A DNA stretch of 64,000 nt from contig OZ038465.1 of NCBI GenBank assembly GCA_964036295.1, forward strand, positions 20,642,331-20,706,330. The letters run 5' to 3'. The notes under the pieces are model-generated. The model worked only from the letters and a program-made list of their open reading frames with translations, was not told the DNA's origin and did not search any database. A program made the translations under genes and the position numbers. Positions 61,780 to 64,000 of this stretch are shown here, one piece after another; the stretch's first letter is position 1; every line of letters begins with the position of its first letter. The stretch is from Plumapathes pennacea (Eukaryota; Cnidaria; Anthozoa; Antipatharia; Myriopathidae).

Positions 61780-62722
61780 GCTACGTGAAGTGTCAGCCGT
61801 AAAAGATCCTGCTACCGCAACATCTTTGTTTTCCTCTTTGCCACATACCCCACGACTTGTGTTAAGATCATCCAAATCCTGCCACCTTCCTGTCTCAAGC
61901 TTTGCTACTCAAAGGATGAACAGTTTTGCCAAACACTTCTAAAAAGTGATTTCTCTGTCCAGTGCTTCACGCCAGAACATAAGAAGTACTGGCACGCGGC
62001 CGCAGTCATGGTCTTGTATCCGGTCGGTTTTCCGATATTGGTCCGGATGCTTCTGTGGAAATACTACTACAAACTACTCAAGGATGAAGAGGAACTCGGA
62101 ATGAGAGACCAACCAATGATGTGTATGGGTGACAGTTGTCACGTGATGCAGCAGTCAAACGTGCACACGTGTAAGCAGCCTAATGTCCCGGATGCAACGT
62201 TCTCGCTGATTTGTTCTACGAAAACTACGAGCCGCGGTTTCGGTTCTGGGAAGTGACGGAGATGTACCGCAAGTGGTTCTTGATGTGTGGCCTCGTTTTC
62301 ATTAGTTCCCACAGCCGTTCCCAGATTGGCATTGGCGTTCTGTTATCAGGGCTCTTCTCCATGCTCCACGCAGGATATCAACCAATAGCAGACAAGTCCG
62401 AGAACATGCTGCAGTCGGTCGCCCTCCTAGTGATCTTCTTTGACTTGAGCCTCGGTGTGATGTTGAAGCCATCAGGAGATGCTGATCCAGTTGGTGTGAA
62501 TCAACAATACGATTCTGCTGTAGTCTCTAGTCTCTATATCAATGTTATTAATTTCAGTTACTGCACACATGAATCATTTTTCCTTTGTTCATCCCAGTGA
62601 GAGCCATCAAGACCATTGCAAAGCTTTGCCGCAAGAAATCCTTCCGTCCTGTTGAATGTGACAGTGTGGCGACAATAGGACAAGTAGATAGTCTAGAATG
62701 TCCGAGGCAAGTTTACACCTAA
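61780..62722 (+). pseudogene. Receptor exons 23-24, degenerate fused copy (block B)
   Basis: Counterpart of 9,271-10,189 with the same two 1-nt losses and the same fusion of exon 23 to the exon 24 region. It keeps CAA where A has the nonsense TAA. The exon 24 tail differs: the TAA that ends it in A is GAA here, so the frame runs on to 62,720-62,722. Confidence 0.88.
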
Positions 62723-63414
62723 ACTTAGTCCTTACATAGCTGCATGTTCGAGTATAATTGGAGAGATAAAAAAGCCATAGGCTCTCAAAAACCACTGTAT
62801 TGTTTTCCGAACACTTTCATTGCGCTTGTCGGGTAGTTAAGGTTTGCTCGCCGAACTGACTTTTTACCTATAAATGTTATTTAACAGCAGGTAGCTATAC
62901 GCAGTATGATAGAATTTTTTAGTATTATCAATTCTATGTCTCTTAAAATTTAACCAACTGGGATATTCAAGTCATACAAAAGCAATGATGTAATGATGTA
63001 ACAGATGGGTAACCTCACTCGATTGTTGCCACTCACTGAAGTCAATCGAGTGAAGGCAGCGTATGTACCGGCAACCAAACTCTAAATATTATGTTCCTCG
63101 CTCTGACCTTCCAGAACACTCAAAATTGGCAATTAAGTGTCCAATACCCGGAATAGTACTTGGCTTGCCCCCAGACTCCATGAAATGGAAGAGTTTGAAC
63201 TTTGGAGACAGAGAATTTGTGGAAGGCTGTTTGTGAAGGTTGCAGTTGACGTGGGTGCTTCGAAACAGTCCAAATAACTAAACTAAATCCACGCAAAAAC
63301 AGTCGTATCGACTGCGCTGCGTTTTTATCCCGGGGCTTTTTACCGTCATCTGGACAACGATCCAACTCCAGCCGATAACATATTTGACGAGAAGATAAAA
63401 GACAATTGCTTACT
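62723..63414. other. Tail-to-tail spacer and TMEM94 3' UTR region (block B)
   Basis: Counterpart of 15,981-16,655. Relative to A, about 14 bp (CTGACGCTTTCGCG) are absent near 62,749. No gene is seen. Confidence 0.6.
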
Positions 63415-63892
63415 TCAGAATGGTGAATTCATCCCTAACTTGGTACCAAACTGGAGCTTGGCTCTTTTCTGATATCGAATCCAAAACCTACAAAATCAAA
63501 TGAACAGATAAGTACAATACGCTAATTACATTTTTATCCACATAAGTATTACAATTTTCTCGAATGTGATTGGTGCATCAACCTCTGTTTAAATCGTAAT
63601 CGGAAGAAAGCGCGGTCATATTCCTCTAATTTTATTTTATTGATATGAGTTGAAACCATATAGCAAAAACCAAACTAACAACAACAGAAAACAAAACAAC
63701 AAGAACATAACAAACCGCACTTACTTTATATATCTTCTCTTTATTAGTTCACTGATCCCGATAGAGACAACCGGCCACAACACGAACACAACAACAACAG
63801 AGTCTGGCAAATCAGTGATGCTGTAGTGGGTTTCTGTAGTCGCATTCCAGGCGGCCTGGGACACTACAAAATATATCAGTTGAAGAGCGAGG
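63415..63892 (-). CDS. TMEM94: TMEM94-like gene, last two exons (block B, runs off the window)
   Basis: Exons 63,892-63,725 and 63,487-63,415, with intact acceptor (TTGCAG|C, TAG|G) and donor (AA|GTAAGT), encode LPDSVVVVFVLWPVVSIGIS ... ELIKRRYIK and then the RYQKRAKLQF ... GMNSPF end. They are near-identical to the block A exons. There is no 114-bp tandem duplication here. Whether the rest of the gene lies beyond 64,000 cannot be seen. Confidence 0.7.
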
Positions 63893-64000
63893 CTGCAAGA
63901 ACAACAATAAACAATAAATTTTAAATTAAAGCTGAAATGCGCACCCACCCTAGACGACTACATAAATTGAAGAGTAAGTCTGGAAGAACGAAAACATATA

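Larger units (their letters stand above)
53545..64000. repeat. Segmental duplication block B
   Basis: Near-identical copy of block A that begins about 2.1 kb after the receptor stop codon and is cut by the window end (64,000 corresponds to about 17,369). It lacks the Harbinger element, the 734-bp flank duplication, the 1,394-1,738 foldback and the 114-bp duplication at 16.9 kb. It has a poly-C expansion and a deletion that truncates flank unit 2. Confidence 0.93.

Overview
The window is intron-rich, AT-rich animal nuclear DNA. The mixture points to a cnidarian, most likely an anthozoan such as a stony coral: a MACPF protein gene, a leucine-rich-repeat receptor built from many 72-nt exons, an NR3-like nuclear receptor, a TMEM94 3' end, and dense foldback or MITE-type transposons with a PIF/Harbinger element. 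The organism is an inference. No rRNA, tRNA, CRISPR array or prokaryotic operon was seen.

Layout. (1) 1-17,370 is segmental block A. In order it holds a broken last exon of a TMEM94-like gene, broken copies of exons 19-20 of the LRR receptor, a LINE fragment, an intact single-exon MACPF gene (minus strand), a tandemly repeated MACPF 5' flank, and broken copies of exons 23-24 of the receptor. It continues with a 5-kb PIF/Harbinger transposon with both proteins, a second identical copy of part of the receptor fragment, and the 3' end of a TMEM94-like gene (minus). (2) 17,261-21,762 is the long TMEM94 intron (a minisatellite plus four consecutive foldback elements) and an intergenic stretch. (3) 21,763-25,354 is an NR3-like nuclear receptor on the minus strand, with a Mutator-like element (9-bp target duplication) 120 bp upstream of its start codon. 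(4) 28,466-32,559 is a secreted ML-domain (MD-2/NPC2/GM2A-type lipid-recognition) protein gene on the minus strand, with one internal exon not found. (5) 34,723-51,434 is a complete 24-exon receptor gene on the plus strand: signal peptide, LRRNT, 17 LRR exons, cysteine-rich GCC2/GCC3-type repeats and a multi-pass membrane domain. The exons join in frame to give 1,148 residues. (6) 53,545-64,000 is block B, a very recent copy of block A running off the window end. It lacks the Harbinger element and one foldback element.

How the parts relate. Blocks A and B share the same internal junctions. Each is a rearranged fragment of the receptor locus, with a MACPF gene lying where receptor exons 21-22 and most of 23 should be and TMEM94 3' sequence at both ends. 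This suggests that a composite unit (TMEM94 tail, receptor exons 19-20, MACPF, receptor exons 23-24, TMEM94 tail) formed once and was then amplified. The two MACPF genes differ by five amino acids, and I saw no silent differences. The strongest leads are the MACPF-in-receptor arrangement, the Harbinger insertion with an abnormal 734-bp flank duplication, and the nuclear receptor with an enlarged D-box.
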